This document shows, piece by piece, positions 27,813 through 37,896 of a stretch of DNA of 64,000 nt. Below the pieces are notes generated by a model. That model was not told the origin of the DNA. It was given only the letters and a program-made list of their open reading frames with translations, and made no database searches. The position numbers and the translations under genes are program-made. The stretch spans positions 1 to 64,000 of the forward strand of contig JAADGI010000016.1 of the NCBI GenBank assembly GCA_013152415.1. Direction: 5' to 3'. Every line of letters begins with the position of its first letter. The first letter of the stretch is position 1. Source of the stretch: Gammaproteobacteria bacterium. Its GTDB lineage: Bacteria > Pseudomonadota > Gammaproteobacteria > HyVt-429.

Positions 27813-28397
27813 ATGAATAACCCAAAGCTTGTTCTCGCATCCTCATCACCCTATCGACGTGAACTTTTAGAACGTCTTCAAATCTCATTTGAAGTGCTCG
27901 CACCTGATATTGATGAGACTCCACTCGAGAAAGAACCGGCATCGGTACTGGTGGAACGTCTTTCGAAATCCAAGGCCAAGGCGGCCGCCAAAACGTTCCC
28001 GGATGCACTCATCATAGGCTCAGACCAAGTGGCTGTACATAATGGCCGCATCGTTGGTAAACCCCATACCCACGACAACGCTGTACAACAATTGCGTGAG
28101 GCCTCAGGGTCGAGGATTACTCTTTATACCGGTTTGGTCTTACTCAACGCGACCACCGGAAATGTACAAAGTGAAGTGGTGCCCTTCCATGTGGTCTTTC
28201 GGTCTTTGAGTAGAGAACAAATCGAAAATTACCTGCACAAAGAACAGCCTTATAAGTGCGCCGGAAGCGTACGTTCCGAAGGTCTGGGGATTAGCCTGCT
28301 GGAACGCTTTGAGGGCGAAGATCCGAACACCCTCATCGGCCTACCCTTGATTCGACTTGTTAGAATGCTGGAGAAAGAAGGCGTACAAGTAATCTGA
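27813..28397 (+). CDS. maf: Maf-like nucleotide pyrophosphatase
   Basis: The 194-aa protein has the Maf signature LASSSPYRRELLERL at the N-terminus, the Glu/Lys pair region IDETPLEKEPA and IIGSDQVAVHNGRIVGKP. The pattern resembles the YceF subgroup, which hydrolyses 7-methyl-GTP. ATG 27813 is preferred to TTG 27807. It follows pycB by 23 bp and is convergent with sppA. Confidence 0.9.
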   Translation: MNNPKLVLASSSPYRRELLERLQISFEVLAPDIDETPLEKEPASVLVERLSKSKAKAAAKTFPDALIIGSDQVAVHNGRIVGKPHTHDNAVQQLREASGSRITLYTGLVLLNATTGNVQSEVVPFHVVFRSLSREQIENYLHKEQPYKCAGSVRSEGLGISLLERFEGEDPNTLIGLPLIRLVRMLEKEGVQVI

Positions 28398-28413
28398 AAT
28401 CTTTTTAGGACCT

Positions 28414-29412
28414 CTAACGGCCTGCGCCACCCATAGGCAAGGTCAACATGATCCGCTGCTTGAACGCATCGGTCTGAAATGCCCGGACCAAGGCAACACC
28501 GAAGCCTTTGGTAATCCGCTCGAAGAAATCCTGTTTCTGCGTGTAGTCCACGATATCTTCGGCACCAATGACCTCCCTGGCCACGTAACTGGCGCTGCCC
28601 AGGGCATCCACCAGACCCAATTTAATCGCCTGTTCACCGGTCCAAAACAGGCCCGAGAAGAGATCCTGGTCATGAACCAGTTTTTCACCCCGGCCCTTTT
28701 GCACAACCTCAATAAATTGCTTATGAATGTCCTCTAACATTTTTTGGGCGTGCTCCTTGTCGTCAGGTGTGAGCGGTGAAAAGGGGTCCATAAAACCCTT
28801 GTTCTCCCCTGCCGTTAACAACCTGCGTTCCACCCCGACCTTCTTGATCGTGTCCACGTATCCAAACCCTGCCATGAGTACACCGATGGAACCCACGATG
28901 CTCGCCTTGTTGACATATATAGTGTCTGCAGCCACCGCGATGTAATAACCACCGGAGGCACCAATATCACCGATGACAGCGTACACCGGTCGCTGTGGGT
29001 ATTTTTTTCGCAGGCGCGTAATCTCATCATTGATGTAGCCTGCCTGTACCGGACTACCGCCGGGGCTATTGATTCTCAAAATCACCCCCACCACATCCTC
29101 TTCTTCAAATGCAGCACGCAATCCAGTCACCACCCGGTCCGCATCAACATCCATACCAGCCCCAATAACGCCTTCAATTTCAACCAGAGCGGTATGCCTG
29201 CCGCTACTGCCCCTCATACCATCGCCCATACCATCACCCATGGCCACGATCAGGACCCCAACGAGATAGACTGCGAAAAATAACTTGAAACCAACATTCC
29301 AGCGCCGGGAAATTCGCTGCTCCCTAAATTGCTCCAAAGCCAATTTTTCGAGCAGTCCCCGTTCCCAACCGGCTTGCTTATCGGCACCGGATTCATTCTT
29401 TGTTTCAGACAT
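28414..29412 (-). CDS. sppA: Signal peptide peptidase SppA, 36-kDa type
   Basis: The 332-aa inner-membrane serine protease degrades cleaved signal peptides. One membrane helix (about 45-65, FKLFFAVYLVGVLIVAMG) is followed by a ClpP-like domain. The nucleophile Ser is expected in IGDIGASGGYYIAVAAD and the Lys in the later SIVGSIGVLMAGFG region and beyond. It belongs to the short single-domain form. ATG 29412 overlaps the Rieske gene stop by 8 bp and follows GAAGG. Confidence 0.9.
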   Translation of the reverse strand: MSETKNESGADKQAGWERGLLEKLALEQFREQRISRRWNVGFKLFFAVYLVGVLIVAMGDGMGDGMRGSSGRHTALVEIEGVIGAGMDVDADRVVTGLRAAFEEEDVVGVILRINSPGGSPVQAGYINDEITRLRKKYPQRPVYAVIGDIGASGGYYIAVAADTIYVNKASIVGSIGVLMAGFGYVDTIKKVGVERRLLTAGENKGFMDPFSPLTPDDKEHAQKMLEDIHKQFIEVVQKGRGEKLVHDQDLFSGLFWTGEQAIKLGLVDALGSASYVAREVIGAEDIVDYTQKQDFFERITKGFGVALVRAFQTDAFKQRIMLTLPMGGAGR

Positions 29413-29800
29413 CAGTTTGACCTTCAATAATTTTCACCAAGTGTACTCCTTTTTCAATTACAAGATGCACCTCCTCCTCAACTACCTGCACCTTAAGCGG
29501 AATCAAACCCTTAGCACCACAAGGCCCGGCAATACACTTGCCTGAGAGTGGGCTATAGCGAGCCCCGTGAGTGGAACATACAATCTGTTGCCCGGTAATA
29601 TCAAAAAAAATCCCCGGCTGCCAGTCTAGTTCTACGCCGATATGGCTACACTCATTGACGAATGCCTTGATCTCGTCACGAAAGCGTATAACGAAGGCTG
29701 GATGGGATTGGCCTTCGATCTGCACAGTGAAGCGTACACCGATCCCGCTATTTTCCAGGTCACGACAAAAACAAATATGCGAACAGGGATCCGTTTTCAT
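29405..29800 (-). CDS. Small Rieske [2Fe-2S] ferredoxin-like protein
   Basis: The 131-aa protein binds a Rieske cluster: the first pair is Cys-x-His in NECSHIGVEL and the second is Cys-x2-His in IVCSTHGARYSPLSG. The domain fills nearly the whole protein, without a membrane helix, as in the soluble electron carriers of the NirD/BphF type. ATG 29800 overlaps the phosphatase TGA (ATGA). Its partner is unknown; the gph-rieske-sppA order recurs in gammaproteobacteria to my knowledge. Confidence 0.85.
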   Translation of the reverse strand: MKTDPCSHICFCRDLENSGIGVRFTVQIEGQSHPAFVIRFRDEIKAFVNECSHIGVELDWQPGIFFDITGQQIVCSTHGARYSPLSGKCIAGPCGAKGLIPLKVQVVEEEVHLVIEKGVHLVKIIEGQTDV

Positions 29801-30447
29801 TCCAACCAGGAACACACAGACTGAAAGGAATCCAGGCAAGCCAACGGCTTGTGAGCAAGCAGTCGGTGGCGCTCATGTACGCCGTAGCTGACTGCTAACG
29901 ACGCCAGTCCGGCCTTATTGGCCATTTGCAAATCATATTCGGTGTCACCCACCATAATCGCCGCATCCTTGTCGTGGCCGGTTTCCTCAAGAATGTCGAA
30001 CAACATCTGTGGGTGGGGTTTTGATCCCGATTCATCGGCACAACGACTGGCAGAAAAGAAATGGCCAACTTGGGTATGTTCAAAAACCCTATCCAGCCCC
30101 CGCCGGGCCTTGCCCGTGGCTACCGCTAATGTATAACCCTGATCGACAAGTGCTGCCAATCCCGTTTCGACGTTAGGGAAAAACACCATAGGTGTTTGGT
30201 CCAGATGTAAAAAGTGCTCCCGGTAACGATCGACCACGGCATCTTTATCGGTTTGATCAAGACTGGGGAATAGGACATCCATGGCCTCGCCAAGCCCAAG
30301 CCCGATAACGTTGCGAACCGCATTATCACCTGGATACGGTGCGTCTGTATCACTAGCGGCCTGTTCAAAACAGGTTACGATTTTAAGGGCCGAATCCATC
30401 AGGGTGCCGTCCCAGTCAAAAATTATAAGTTTAAATTGCTTTGTCAC
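29797..30447 (-). CDS. HAD-family phosphatase, phosphoglycolate phosphatase-like
   Basis: The 216-aa HAD-IA hydrolase has motif I (FDWDGTLMDS, nucleophile and acid/base Asp), motif II (VATGKARRGL), the Lys in GSKPHPQML and motif IV (MVGDTEYDLQMANKAG). It could act on phosphoglycolate or nucleotides; sequence alone does not decide. It sits between rluC and the Rieske gene, both transcribed from the same strand. Confidence 0.88.
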   Translation of the reverse strand: MTKQFKLIIFDWDGTLMDSALKIVTCFEQAASDTDAPYPGDNAVRNVIGLGLGEAMDVLFPSLDQTDKDAVVDRYREHFLHLDQTPMVFFPNVETGLAALVDQGYTLAVATGKARRGLDRVFEHTQVGHFFSASRCADESGSKPHPQMLFDILEETGHDKDAAIMVGDTEYDLQMANKAGLASLAVSYGVHERHRLLAHKPLACLDSFQSVCSWLE

Positions 30448-30626
30448 AAAATTATCTACTACGTTTTAAAAGTGATGCTTCAAAGAAATTTGTGGGCAAC
30501 TCAAAGCAGCATTGGTTCTCGCTGAGTCTAACTTTACCCGCAGATTGTCCTGGCAAGGCCTAAAAACAAACAGAGATGTAGTGGCCCAATCCAGTCAATT
30601 GAATTGCCCATACCCAAGTGTGTCAC
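30448..30626. repeat. Intergenic spacer with a relic of the R1 repeat flank
   Basis: Positions 30482-30525 (AAGAAATTTGTGGGC..CTCAAA..ATTG..TCTCGC) match the left flank and first bases of the left arm of repeat R1 (about 14155-14199). No matching right arm follows. No gene is seen here. Confidence 0.5.
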
Positions 30627-31580
30627 TCATTTTCGAAGTTTACCAACATGATCCTGCAAATCTTCCGGCAACGGTGTCTCAATGAGCATCGCCTGATTAG
30701 AGCCTGGATGGACAAACTGGAGTCGCGAGGCATGCAGAAACAATCGACTTAGACCCCGTTGCCGACATTGCTTATTGAAGGCACGATCACCGTACTTTTC
30801 ATCACCGGCAATGGGGTGGCCTATGTGGGCCGCATGGACCCGTGCCTGATGGGTCCGGCCTGTGTGCAGATCAACCTCTACTAAAGCACAATGGGCAAGA
30901 CGCCTGACTAAGCGGAACACACTGGTGGAAGGTCTTCCATCCTCGGCAACCACCACCATACGCTCACCAGAGCGCACCACATTTTTGGTCAAACTGGCAT
31001 CGACTCGACGCTGTTTTGCGCCCTTCCACGATCCTTGAAGCAAGGCAATATAGGTTCTTCTTATCCCTTTGTCGGCATGATCACGCAGTGAGGCGTGAAG
31101 AGACAAAAGCGCGCTCCGACTCTTTGCAATCAACAGACACCCGGAAGTCTCCCGGTCCAGGCGATGCACCAATTCCAGATAAGCTTGCCGGGACCGACTA
31201 CGGCGTAAGTCCTCAATAATGCCCAGTGAATAACCACTGCCGCCGTGGACCGGTATACCACTGGGCTTGTCCATCACCAGCAAGAAATCGTCCTCGTAGA
31301 TCACCCTGGGCTCGAGTGCAAAGCCAGGCAGATGGCTATAATCTTCCCGGCTTGCGGTCCGAATGGGGGGAACCCGGACCACATCACCTTCGCATAACCT
31401 GTAGTTTGGGCGCACACGTCCTTTATTGATCCGGACTTCACCGGTACGCACGATGCGATAAATATGGCTCTTGGGGACCCCTTTAAGGGTCGCCAAGAGG
31501 TAATTATCCAGGCGTTGGCCACTATGCTGGGCATCCACCTCCAGCCACTGGACCTGCAACTTTTCGGAGATTTTACTCAT
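30627..31580 (-). CDS. rluC: 23S rRNA pseudouridine synthase RluC
   Basis: The 317-aa RluA-family synthase has an N-terminal S4 RNA-binding domain (about 20-85, QRLDNYLLATLKGVPKSHIYR) and the catalytic motif LVHRLDRETSGCLL with the nucleophilic Asp. It is predicted to make pseudouridines 955, 2504 and 2580 as in E. coli RluC. The gene is divergent from rne, the same arrangement as in E. coli. Confidence 0.93.
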   Translation of the reverse strand: MSKISEKLQVQWLEVDAQHSGQRLDNYLLATLKGVPKSHIYRIVRTGEVRINKGRVRPNYRLCEGDVVRVPPIRTASREDYSHLPGFALEPRVIYEDDFLLVMDKPSGIPVHGGSGYSLGIIEDLRRSRSRQAYLELVHRLDRETSGCLLIAKSRSALLSLHASLRDHADKGIRRTYIALLQGSWKGAKQRRVDASLTKNVVRSGERMVVVAEDGRPSTSVFRLVRRLAHCALVEVDLHTGRTHQARVHAAHIGHPIAGDEKYGDRAFNKQCRQRGLSRLFLHASRLQFVHPGSNQAMLIETPLPEDLQDHVGKLRK

Positions 31581-31960
31581 AACTTACTAATAAATAATAA
31601 CAGATTGCTGAAATAGACATGGACTGATATAGTGCCCCTAGCGTGAATTCCGTGTGGCGCCACAAACGAAGGCGACAACCCCCGCGTGAACGAACGATTT
31701 CTTGGGTGCCCGGCCAAAGCGGGGCACCGGATTTTCGGCCCACCCGGCCCGCGGCAAGTGCCCGGCCATTGCCGCCGAAAGGGTAAATAACAAGTTGCGC
31801 TCACAATGACGCAACCCAAACTAAACAATTAGTACGCTCCCTACCCCGTAGTCAGAGCGATAGCCAAATCACAGCCGACCCAGTTGCTTATACGCGAGGT
31901 CGGAAGGTATATCACCTGCGCTTGGACGTAGCGCACCGGGGAGCGTCGAGGACTAGACGC
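31581..31960 (+). promoter_or_regulatory. rluC/rne divergent region, presumed rne leader
   Basis: The 380 bp between divergent rluC and rne should hold the rne promoter and a long leader. In E. coli the rne 5' untranslated region folds into hairpins that let RNase E control its own mRNA. GC-rich self-complementary stretches around 31,700-31,790 (CCCGGCC, CGGGGCACCGG, GGCCGG) would allow this, but I have not established a specific fold. Confidence 0.45.
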
Positions 31961-34459
31961 ATGAAGAGAATGTTGTTTAACGCAACTCATCCAGAGGAGT
32001 TGCGTGTCGCCATCGTGGATGGCCAGAAGTTAGTCGATCTTGATATCGAATCCACCGCCCACAATCAGAAAAAGGGCAATGTTTATAAAGGCATCGTCAC
32101 CCGAGTCGAACCCAGCCTTGAGGCGGCCTTCGTCGATTATGGTTCCGAACGACAGGGTTTCTTGCCGCTAAAGGAGATTTCCCGCACCTATTTCACCAAT
32201 TACTCGGGCTCTACTCCCATGGCCCAGGTGCGGATTCAAGACGTTATCAAGGAAGGCCAGGAACTTCCGGTACAGGTCGAAAAGGAAGAGCGTGGCAACA
32301 AGGGTGCCGCCCTCACCACCTTTATCAGCCTTGCCGGCCGCTATCTGGTCTTGATGCCCCGTAACCCCAAAGGGGGTGGCATCTCCCGGCGCATCGAAGG
32401 CGAGGAACGGGCCGAAATTCGTGAGGCCTTGTCTCAGATTACTGTCCCCAGTGAACACGCCCTCATCGCCCGTACCGCTGGCATTGGCAAAAGCAGTGAA
32501 GAATTGCAGTGGGATCTGGACTATCTGTTGCAGCTGTGGGAAGCCATCAGTAAGGCTACCGATGAGCGCCCGGCACCCTTTCTTGTCTACCAGGAAAGTA
32601 ATCTGGTAGTACGCGCCATCCGCGACTACCTGCGTAATGACATTACCGAGATTCTTATCGATAGTACCGAGATTCACGAGCGTGCCGAACGCTTTATGCA
32701 GCAGGTAATGCCTCACAACTTATCCAAACTCAAACTCTATCACGACAGTGTACCGCTATTCTCCCGGTTTCAAATCGAACACCAAATCGAATCGGCCTTT
32801 TCCCGTAATGTACAGTTGAGCTCGGGTGGTGCCCTGGTTATTGACCATACCGAGGCCCTGATTACCATCGACATCAACTCCGCCAGGGCGACCAAAGGGG
32901 CCGATATTGAAGAAACCGCCTTGCAAACAAACTTGGAAGCCTCCGATGAAATCGCCCGACAATTACGTTTGCGGGACTTGGGCGGCCTGGTAGTCATTGA
33001 TTTTATCGACATGTCCTCTACACGAAATCAGCGAACAGTCGAAAATCGTTTGCACGAGGCTTTGCGCGTGGATCGAGCCAGAGTTCAAGTCGGTCGTATC
33101 TCCAAGTTTGGTCTGCTGGAGATGTCTCGCCAACGACTACGCCCTTCTCTGGGTGAGTCCAATTACAAGGTTTGCCCCCATTGTGACGGCACAGGCTTCA
33201 TACGTGGCGTGCAATCCTTTGCCTTAAGCGTACTGCGCATCATTGAAGAAGAGGCCCTCAAGGAAAATACAGAGGCCATTCATGCCCACTTACCGGTCGA
33301 TATTGCCACCTATCTCCTTAATGAAAAGCGACATGAGATAAGCCTGCTCGAACAACGCCTCGGCAATCAGGTGTTTATGATTCCTGAAAAGACCCTGCAC
33401 ACCCCACAATATCAAATCAAGCGGCTTCGCAATGAGCAGCTTGAAGAGGTCGCCGGTCAAGCCAGCTACCAAATCAAAATGGATGAAGAGGATGCCGAAA
33501 AAATTGTTGAGCCTATTTCCAGGGCCAGCGAAAAGGCAGCAGTGGCAGAAATTACCCCAACTTCGGTCGCACCAACGAAAAAATCACCCGGTTTTTTCGC
33601 ACGCTTGATAAAGGGCCTGTTCGGTGGCAGCAAACAGAAGCGGCCTGCCAAAAAGTCGAGTCAAGCGCAAGGACGTGGCCGTCAACAGCCACAGCGTCGT
33701 CGTAACACGTCCACGCAAGGTGGTAACCGCCGCCGAAACAACCCACAAGCTCAACGTGGACAACGTGGCGGTCAACGGGACAATCGCAAAAACCAACGGG
33801 ATAATCGTAGCGGTCAACAGGACAATCGTGGCAACCCGCAACGTGATACTAAAGACACACGCGAAACTCAAAATCGCAACAACCAAAATAAAAGTAACAA
33901 CCAGCAAGCTAATCGCCAAGCAGACTCACAAAACAAACGTCAGGATACCCAGGCCAACAACAAGACACCCACACCGCGCAATGAGGTTGCTGGACAGCGC
34001 AATGGCCGTAACAGGCGTCCACGCCGTGGTCGTGGCCGTAACGATGCGACTAACAGCCAGGATTCACCCATGGATTCTAATAGCGCCCCATCGGCACTGA
34101 AAAACGGCAATGTGGCACCCACCAGCGCGCCTGTAGTCCATCAGGAAATTGATGGGAATCGTGCACCGCTAAAAACAACCGACCCCAAAAAACCCAACAC
34201 ACCGGTAGCCGCCGCTTCCACCCCCAAGCCTAGTGCCGTGAAAAATGAAAATCGTCCTGCACCCACAACGAGTCGCTCTACTGCAGACAAACCGGCTGAA
34301 AAATCTACACCAGCCAAATCTGCTGATACTCAAGCAAGCACGCCCCCTGTGGTGACACCGGTCACCAGCAGCCAACCACCTGCCGCCGTGCCCGTAGAGA
34401 AAAAACCGGCGTCAACGCTGCAACAGGTTGAAACCAAACCACCTTCCGTAGACCCATAA
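31961..34459 (+). CDS. rne: Ribonuclease E
   Basis: The 832-aa endoribonuclease is the degradosome scaffold. The catalytic half has the S1 domain ([22 protein letters not shown]), the 5'-sensor, the DNase I-like domain with ITIDINSAR (first metal Asp) and [10 protein letters not shown] (second), and the Zn-link CPHCDGTG. The C-terminal third (about 530-832) is disordered: a run rich in Arg, Gln and Asn, including RGG and RDN repeats, followed by a Pro/Ala/Thr-rich end. The stretch [10 protein letters not shown] resembles the membrane-targeting helix. ATG 31961 is preferred over an upstream extension. Confidence 0.95.
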   Translation: MKRMLFNATHPEELRVAIVDGQKLVDLDIESTAHNQKKGNVYKGIVTRVEPSLEAAFVDYGSERQGFLPLKEISRTYFTNYSGSTPMAQVRIQDVIKEGQELPVQVEKEERGNKGAALTTFISLAGRYLVLMPRNPKGGGISRRIEGEERAEIREALSQITVPSEHALIARTAGIGKSSEELQWDLDYLLQLWEAISKATDERPAPFLVYQESNLVVRAIRDYLRNDITEILIDSTEIHERAERFMQQVMPHNLSKLKLYHDSVPLFSRFQIEHQIESAFSRNVQLSSGGALVIDHTEALITIDINSARATKGADIEETALQTNLEASDEIARQLRLRDLGGLVVIDFIDMSSTRNQRTVENRLHEALRVDRARVQVGRISKFGLLEMSRQRLRPSLGESNYKVCPHCDGTGFIRGVQSFALSVLRIIEEEALKENTEAIHAHLPVDIATYLLNEKRHEISLLEQRLGNQVFMIPEKTLHTPQYQIKRLRNEQLEEVAGQASYQIKMDEEDAEKIVEPISRASEKAAVAEITPTSVAPTKKSPGFFARLIKGLFGGSKQKRPAKKSSQAQGRGRQQPQRRRNTSTQGGNRRRNNPQAQRGQRGGQRDNRKNQRDNRSGQQDNRGNPQRDTKDTRETQNRNNQNKSNNQQANRQADSQNKRQDTQANNKTPTPRNEVAGQRNGRNRRPRRGRGRNDATNSQDSPMDSNSAPSALKNGNVAPTSAPVVHQEIDGNRAPLKTTDPKKPNTPVAAASTPKPSAVKNENRPAPTTSRSTADKPAEKSTPAKSADTQASTPPVVTPVTSSQPPAAVPVEKKPASTLQQVETKPPSVDP

Positions 34460-34512
34460 GCACCCGTCTCAGATGAACAGGCCGGCCACGGAATTGCACC
34501 CCTGCTTACAGA

Positions 34513-35844
34513 CTAATTTGTAAACAGGGCAATCGATTCCACGTGGCGGGTGTGGGGGAACATATCCATGACTCCCACGCTGGCCAGTTTGTATCCCTGT
34601 TGGTGAACAAGCACCTGGGCATCTCGGGCCAGGGTAGCCGGATTACAGGATACATAGACAATCCGTCTAAACTGGTTTGAGCCAATCTGTTGCACAACGT
34701 CCAAGGCCCCGGTACGGGGTGGATCGAGCAATAACTTGCTCATGTCGGGCTCCAATACTTTGGCGAGCGAATCACTTTGGTATAAATCGGCTACACGAAA
34801 ATCAACCTCAGTGAACCCATTTTTTATCGCGTTGGCCTTAGCACGTTGGATCAAGGCCCCATCGGCTTCCAGTGCCACCACACCAACATGTTGGCTCGCC
34901 AGGGCAAGACTAAAGTTACCCAGACCACAAAAAAGATCCAACACCCGGTCTTCTTTCTCCAAAGCAAGCAAGGCCAAGGCCAGTGACACCATCTTGCTGT
35001 TAATGGCGGCATTAACCTGGACAAAATCCGTAGGTCGAAATTCAAACCTCAAGTGATACTCGGGTAATGAGTATTCCAGTGTCGCTGTATCAGGCCAGAG
35101 TGCGCTAATGGTCTCGGGTCCACCCGACTGTTGATACATCTGAATACCGTTGTCCCGGCCAAATTCAATCAGCCGGTGTTTATCCCGATCATCAAGAGGA
35201 ACAAGATTACGAAATACCAGCGCCGCAGCTTGGTCATCTACCGCGACTTCAATCTGGGCAATCTGTTCACGACTAGTCAAACCGTCAATCAACGCCCTAA
35301 GCATCTCGATACGGGAACCAATGACAGGATCGAGTACCTCACAAGCAGACATCACGGTGAGATAACCCTTGGCCCGTTCCCGAAAACCCACCAGGGTGCC
35401 ACCCTTTTTAGGCACGTAGCGCACCCCAAGTCGGGCCTTGCGCCGATAACCCCATACCGGACCGGTTATGGGCTCAAGCACAGTTTCAGGAGTGAGCTTA
35501 GCAATACGTTCCAGATTGTCTAACAAAACCTGCTGTTTCGCCTCAATCTGTGCCTTGGGATCAAGGTGTTGCAGACTGCAGCCACCACAAACACCGTAGA
35601 CCTCACACTTAGGGTGGGCCACACGCTGGGGGGAGGAATTCTCAATGGAGACGACCCGTCCCTCATCATAGGATTTACGCCGACGCAGGGTCAGGTATTC
35701 AACGTTTTCCCCCGGCAACGCACCTTCTATAAACACCGCCTTACCATCCACACGAGCCACCCCCTTACCCTCGTGACTGAGGGAGTCGATATGGGCCTTG
35801 CGCAAAGAGTGTTGGTCCGCTGAGCGGGAACGACGGCGTGCCAC
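34513..35844 (-). CDS. rlmD: 23S rRNA (uracil-1939-C5)-methyltransferase
   Basis: The 443-aa enzyme methylates U1939. It has a TRAM RNA-binding domain (about 10-70), Fe-S cluster cysteines in CEVYGVCGGCSLQH plus a later Cys, an SAM motif LDLFCGLGNFSLALA and the nucleophile Cys in YVSCNPATLARDAQVL. Length is normal. It is followed closely (3 bp) by the minus-strand exonuclease gene upstream. Confidence 0.94.
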   Translation of the reverse strand: MARRRSRSADQHSLRKAHIDSLSHEGKGVARVDGKAVFIEGALPGENVEYLTLRRRKSYDEGRVVSIENSSPQRVAHPKCEVYGVCGGCSLQHLDPKAQIEAKQQVLLDNLERIAKLTPETVLEPITGPVWGYRRKARLGVRYVPKKGGTLVGFRERAKGYLTVMSACEVLDPVIGSRIEMLRALIDGLTSREQIAQIEVAVDDQAAALVFRNLVPLDDRDKHRLIEFGRDNGIQMYQQSGGPETISALWPDTATLEYSLPEYHLRFEFRPTDFVQVNAAINSKMVSLALALLALEKEDRVLDLFCGLGNFSLALASQHVGVVALEADGALIQRAKANAIKNGFTEVDFRVADLYQSDSLAKVLEPDMSKLLLDPPRTGALDVVQQIGSNQFRRIVYVSCNPATLARDAQVLVHQQGYKLASVGVMDMFPHTRHVESIALFTN

Positions 35845-35847
35845 AGG

Positions 35848-36615
35848 CTAGTTCCACGCCTCCAAGAACGCCTTGAGATGGGGCTGATTGGATTTTCCCA
35901 GGGTATCGCGTACCCGTTGGCACTCGCTACCATATTGGTCTTTACTCAGATGGCCACGAATCAATTCCCACCGCAGATAGATGAGATAGGTATTGAGCAC
36001 ATCGGTCTCACAGTAATCACGTATGGCAGCAATTTTTCCATCCAGATAATGTCCCCAAACATCTGCACCACTCATGCCCATCTTACCGGGAAAACCCAAT
36101 AGCGTTGCGACCTGGTCCAGGGGTGCATTGGCGCGGGGTTGATAGGCCCCCAATACATCCATGAGATCTGTGTGACGGCTATGAAACCGACTCAGATAAT
36201 TGTTCCATTTAAATTCACGATCATCCTCACCGTTTTCCCAGTAACGGGGTGCGGCGATACCATGGACGAGACTACGATAATGCAATACCGGAAGATCAAA
36301 GCCCCCGCCATTCCAGGTCACCAAGGTCGGCGTGTAGCGATCAACACCGTCAAAGAATCGGGTGATGATATCGGCCTCATCGGCATTGACCTCTCCCAAT
36401 GACCACACCCTGAAATTGTCACCGCTACGCAATACTATAGATATGGCCGCAACGCGATGTAGATGATGAGCTAAAAATTCTGAATCAGTTTTTTCCCGGC
36501 GCTTGTTAAACATGACCTGGGCTACATCCTTATCGCTTAACCCATCTAGATCGTAAAGTCGCCGTCCACCTTCCACGTCTGGGATGGTCTCGATATCAAA
36601 TACCATGACGTTCAT
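35848..36615 (-). CDS. PolB-type 3'-5' exonuclease-like protein
   Basis: The 255-aa RNase H-fold protein has the DEDDy motifs: FDIETIPD (Exo I), TWNGGGFDLPVL (Exo II) and YCETDVLNTYLIYLR (Exo III, with Tyr before Asp by three residues). It belongs to the predicted exonucleases related to the PolB proofreading domain, without a polymerase. Its cellular role is not settled. It overlaps no gene and is likely co-transcribed with rlmD. Confidence 0.85.
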   Translation of the reverse strand: MNVMVFDIETIPDVEGGRRLYDLDGLSDKDVAQVMFNKRREKTDSEFLAHHLHRVAAISIVLRSGDNFRVWSLGEVNADEADIITRFFDGVDRYTPTLVTWNGGGFDLPVLHYRSLVHGIAAPRYWENGEDDREFKWNNYLSRFHSRHTDLMDVLGAYQPRANAPLDQVATLLGFPGKMGMSGADVWGHYLDGKIAAIRDYCETDVLNTYLIYLRWELIRGHLSKDQYGSECQRVRDTLGKSNQPHLKAFLEAWN

Positions 36616-36634
36616 AAACTAAATTCCTTTGTTG

Positions 36635-36798
36635 CCGCAAAGGCGCCAACCTTGGTATACCCCTCAGGAGGGGCTATAAGGGTAGATATAGAGGTTTGCA
36701 GTGTACTGTACAGCAAGATGCGGTCAAGTGTGCAGGGTGCCCAATCCACATGTCCTTGCCAGAACCCCACACCGTGGTTATGCTTGGCGCCTCAAGGG
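36635..36798. repeat. Eroded hairpin repeat of the CGCCAAG family
   Basis: CAAAGGCGCCAA near 36638-36649 and TTGGCGCCTCAAG near 36784-36796 are opposed arms of the same family as R1 and R2, with about 135 bp between. The inner sequence has no gene. Both arms have lost several bases. It lies directly upstream of the Uma2 gene. Confidence 0.55.
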
Positions 36799-36819
36799 AC
36801 TGAAACAAAAGGAGCCACC

Positions 36820-37395
36820 ATGTCCAGTCCAGCACCAGACGTAATACAACGTCACCGCTACACCGTAGAAGATTATCACCGCATGACCGCGGCCGGTATT
36901 CTACGCCAGGACCAACGGGTGGAACTGATCAAAGGAGAGATCATCGACATGATGCCCATTGGAAGTCACCACGCCGCCACCGTCAGACAACTCAGTAAAG
37001 TACTTGGACTGGCCGTTGGAGATCGAGCCATTGTGTCGGTTCAAGACCCCGTTATACTGGACGACCACTCCGAACCAGAGCCCGATCTGGCGCTTTTGCA
37101 TCCAAAGGAAGATTTTTACGCCAGCGGCCATCCTCGACCGACGGATGTGTTGCTCATCATCGAGGTTGCGGACAGTAGCCTGATCTTTGACCGCGACGTG
37201 AAGGTGCCCCTCTATGCCCACCAGGGAATCCCCGAGGTCTGGTTGTTCGATCTGGGAACAAAGAAACTGACGGTATATTCTAATCCGTCAAAAGGCGGGT
37301 ACAGGAAAGTGAGGATATTGGAAAAGATTGATGGCTTAGCAGTACCACTGTTAAAAGAGACAACAGTGAATTTGTCGGGGGTGATGGGGTTTTAA
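36820..37395 (+). CDS. Uma2-family predicted endonuclease
   Basis: The 191-aa protein belongs to the Uma2 (DUF820) PD-(D/E)XK group. Core residues are visible: Glu in VELIKGEIIDM, Asp in EPEPDLALL and the E-x-A/D stretch VLLIIEVADSSLIFDRDVKVPLY with a Lys after it, ending PEVWLFDL. ATG 36820 follows AAAAGGAGCCACC, an excellent ribosome site. These genes are abundant in cyanobacteria and scattered elsewhere, often beside repeats, and their function is unknown. No partner gene is seen. Confidence 0.85.
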   Translation: MSSPAPDVIQRHRYTVEDYHRMTAAGILRQDQRVELIKGEIIDMMPIGSHHAATVRQLSKVLGLAVGDRAIVSVQDPVILDDHSEPEPDLALLHPKEDFYASGHPRPTDVLLIIEVADSSLIFDRDVKVPLYAHQGIPEVWLFDLGTKKLTVYSNPSKGGYRKVRILEKIDGLAVPLLKETTVNLSGVMGF

Positions 37396-37437
37396 TGGAT
37401 GATTGCAATGTAAGACACCGAGTTTCATTCTTGCCTT

Positions 37438-37896
37438 TTAGTCGCATGATTTGAAATATGCAGCGGAATTGTTATGAGCAGTGCCAGACTCAGACCCCGC
37501 TATCCATTTCCACTCTGAATGTTGGTCTAGTGGCAATTGTCTTAGGTCTATTTCCAAATTGAATTCAAAAGCTAACACTACATATTGAGTGCTTATTCCT
37601 TCGACATTTGCGTAATTTGTATTGTAAAAATGATCGTAAACATTTATAAATCTGCCTTTTTTGCGATCAAGTATCATACCAATCTCCATTTCTCCAATAC
37701 GCGAAAGCGCAGAGCTAACATCTTCTCCTTTTTTAATTCTTCCGCCAGGGACAAACCAACTTCCAACTGCAGGCTGATTTATTCGCTTGCCCATTAAGAT
37801 GCGGCCTCTCTGATCTCTCATAATTAGATCAATCGAGACCAATGGTGTGGCATCAATTATCTTTAAGAACTCTTCATCTCTTAAGTTCATTTTCAC
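37438..37896 (-). CDS. gmm: GDP-mannose mannosyl hydrolase-like Nudix protein
   Basis: The 152-aa Nudix protein begins MNLRDEEFLKIIDATPLVSIDLIM, the GDP-mannose hydrolase pattern. Its Nudix box is modified (GGRIKKGEDVSSALSRIGEMEIG), lacking the usual REXXEE glutamates; GDP-mannose mannosyl hydrolases are known for an altered box. It would hydrolyse GDP-mannose to mannose and GDP. The gene is clearly AT-rich compared with its neighbours and overlaps a membrane-protein gene by 4 bp, so the two look like a transferred pair. Confidence 0.8.
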   Translation of the reverse strand: MKMNLRDEEFLKIIDATPLVSIDLIMRDQRGRILMGKRINQPAVGSWFVPGGRIKKGEDVSSALSRIGEMEIGMILDRKKGRFINVYDHFYNTNYANVEGISTQYVVLAFEFNLEIDLRQLPLDQHSEWKWIAGSESGTAHNNSAAYFKSCD

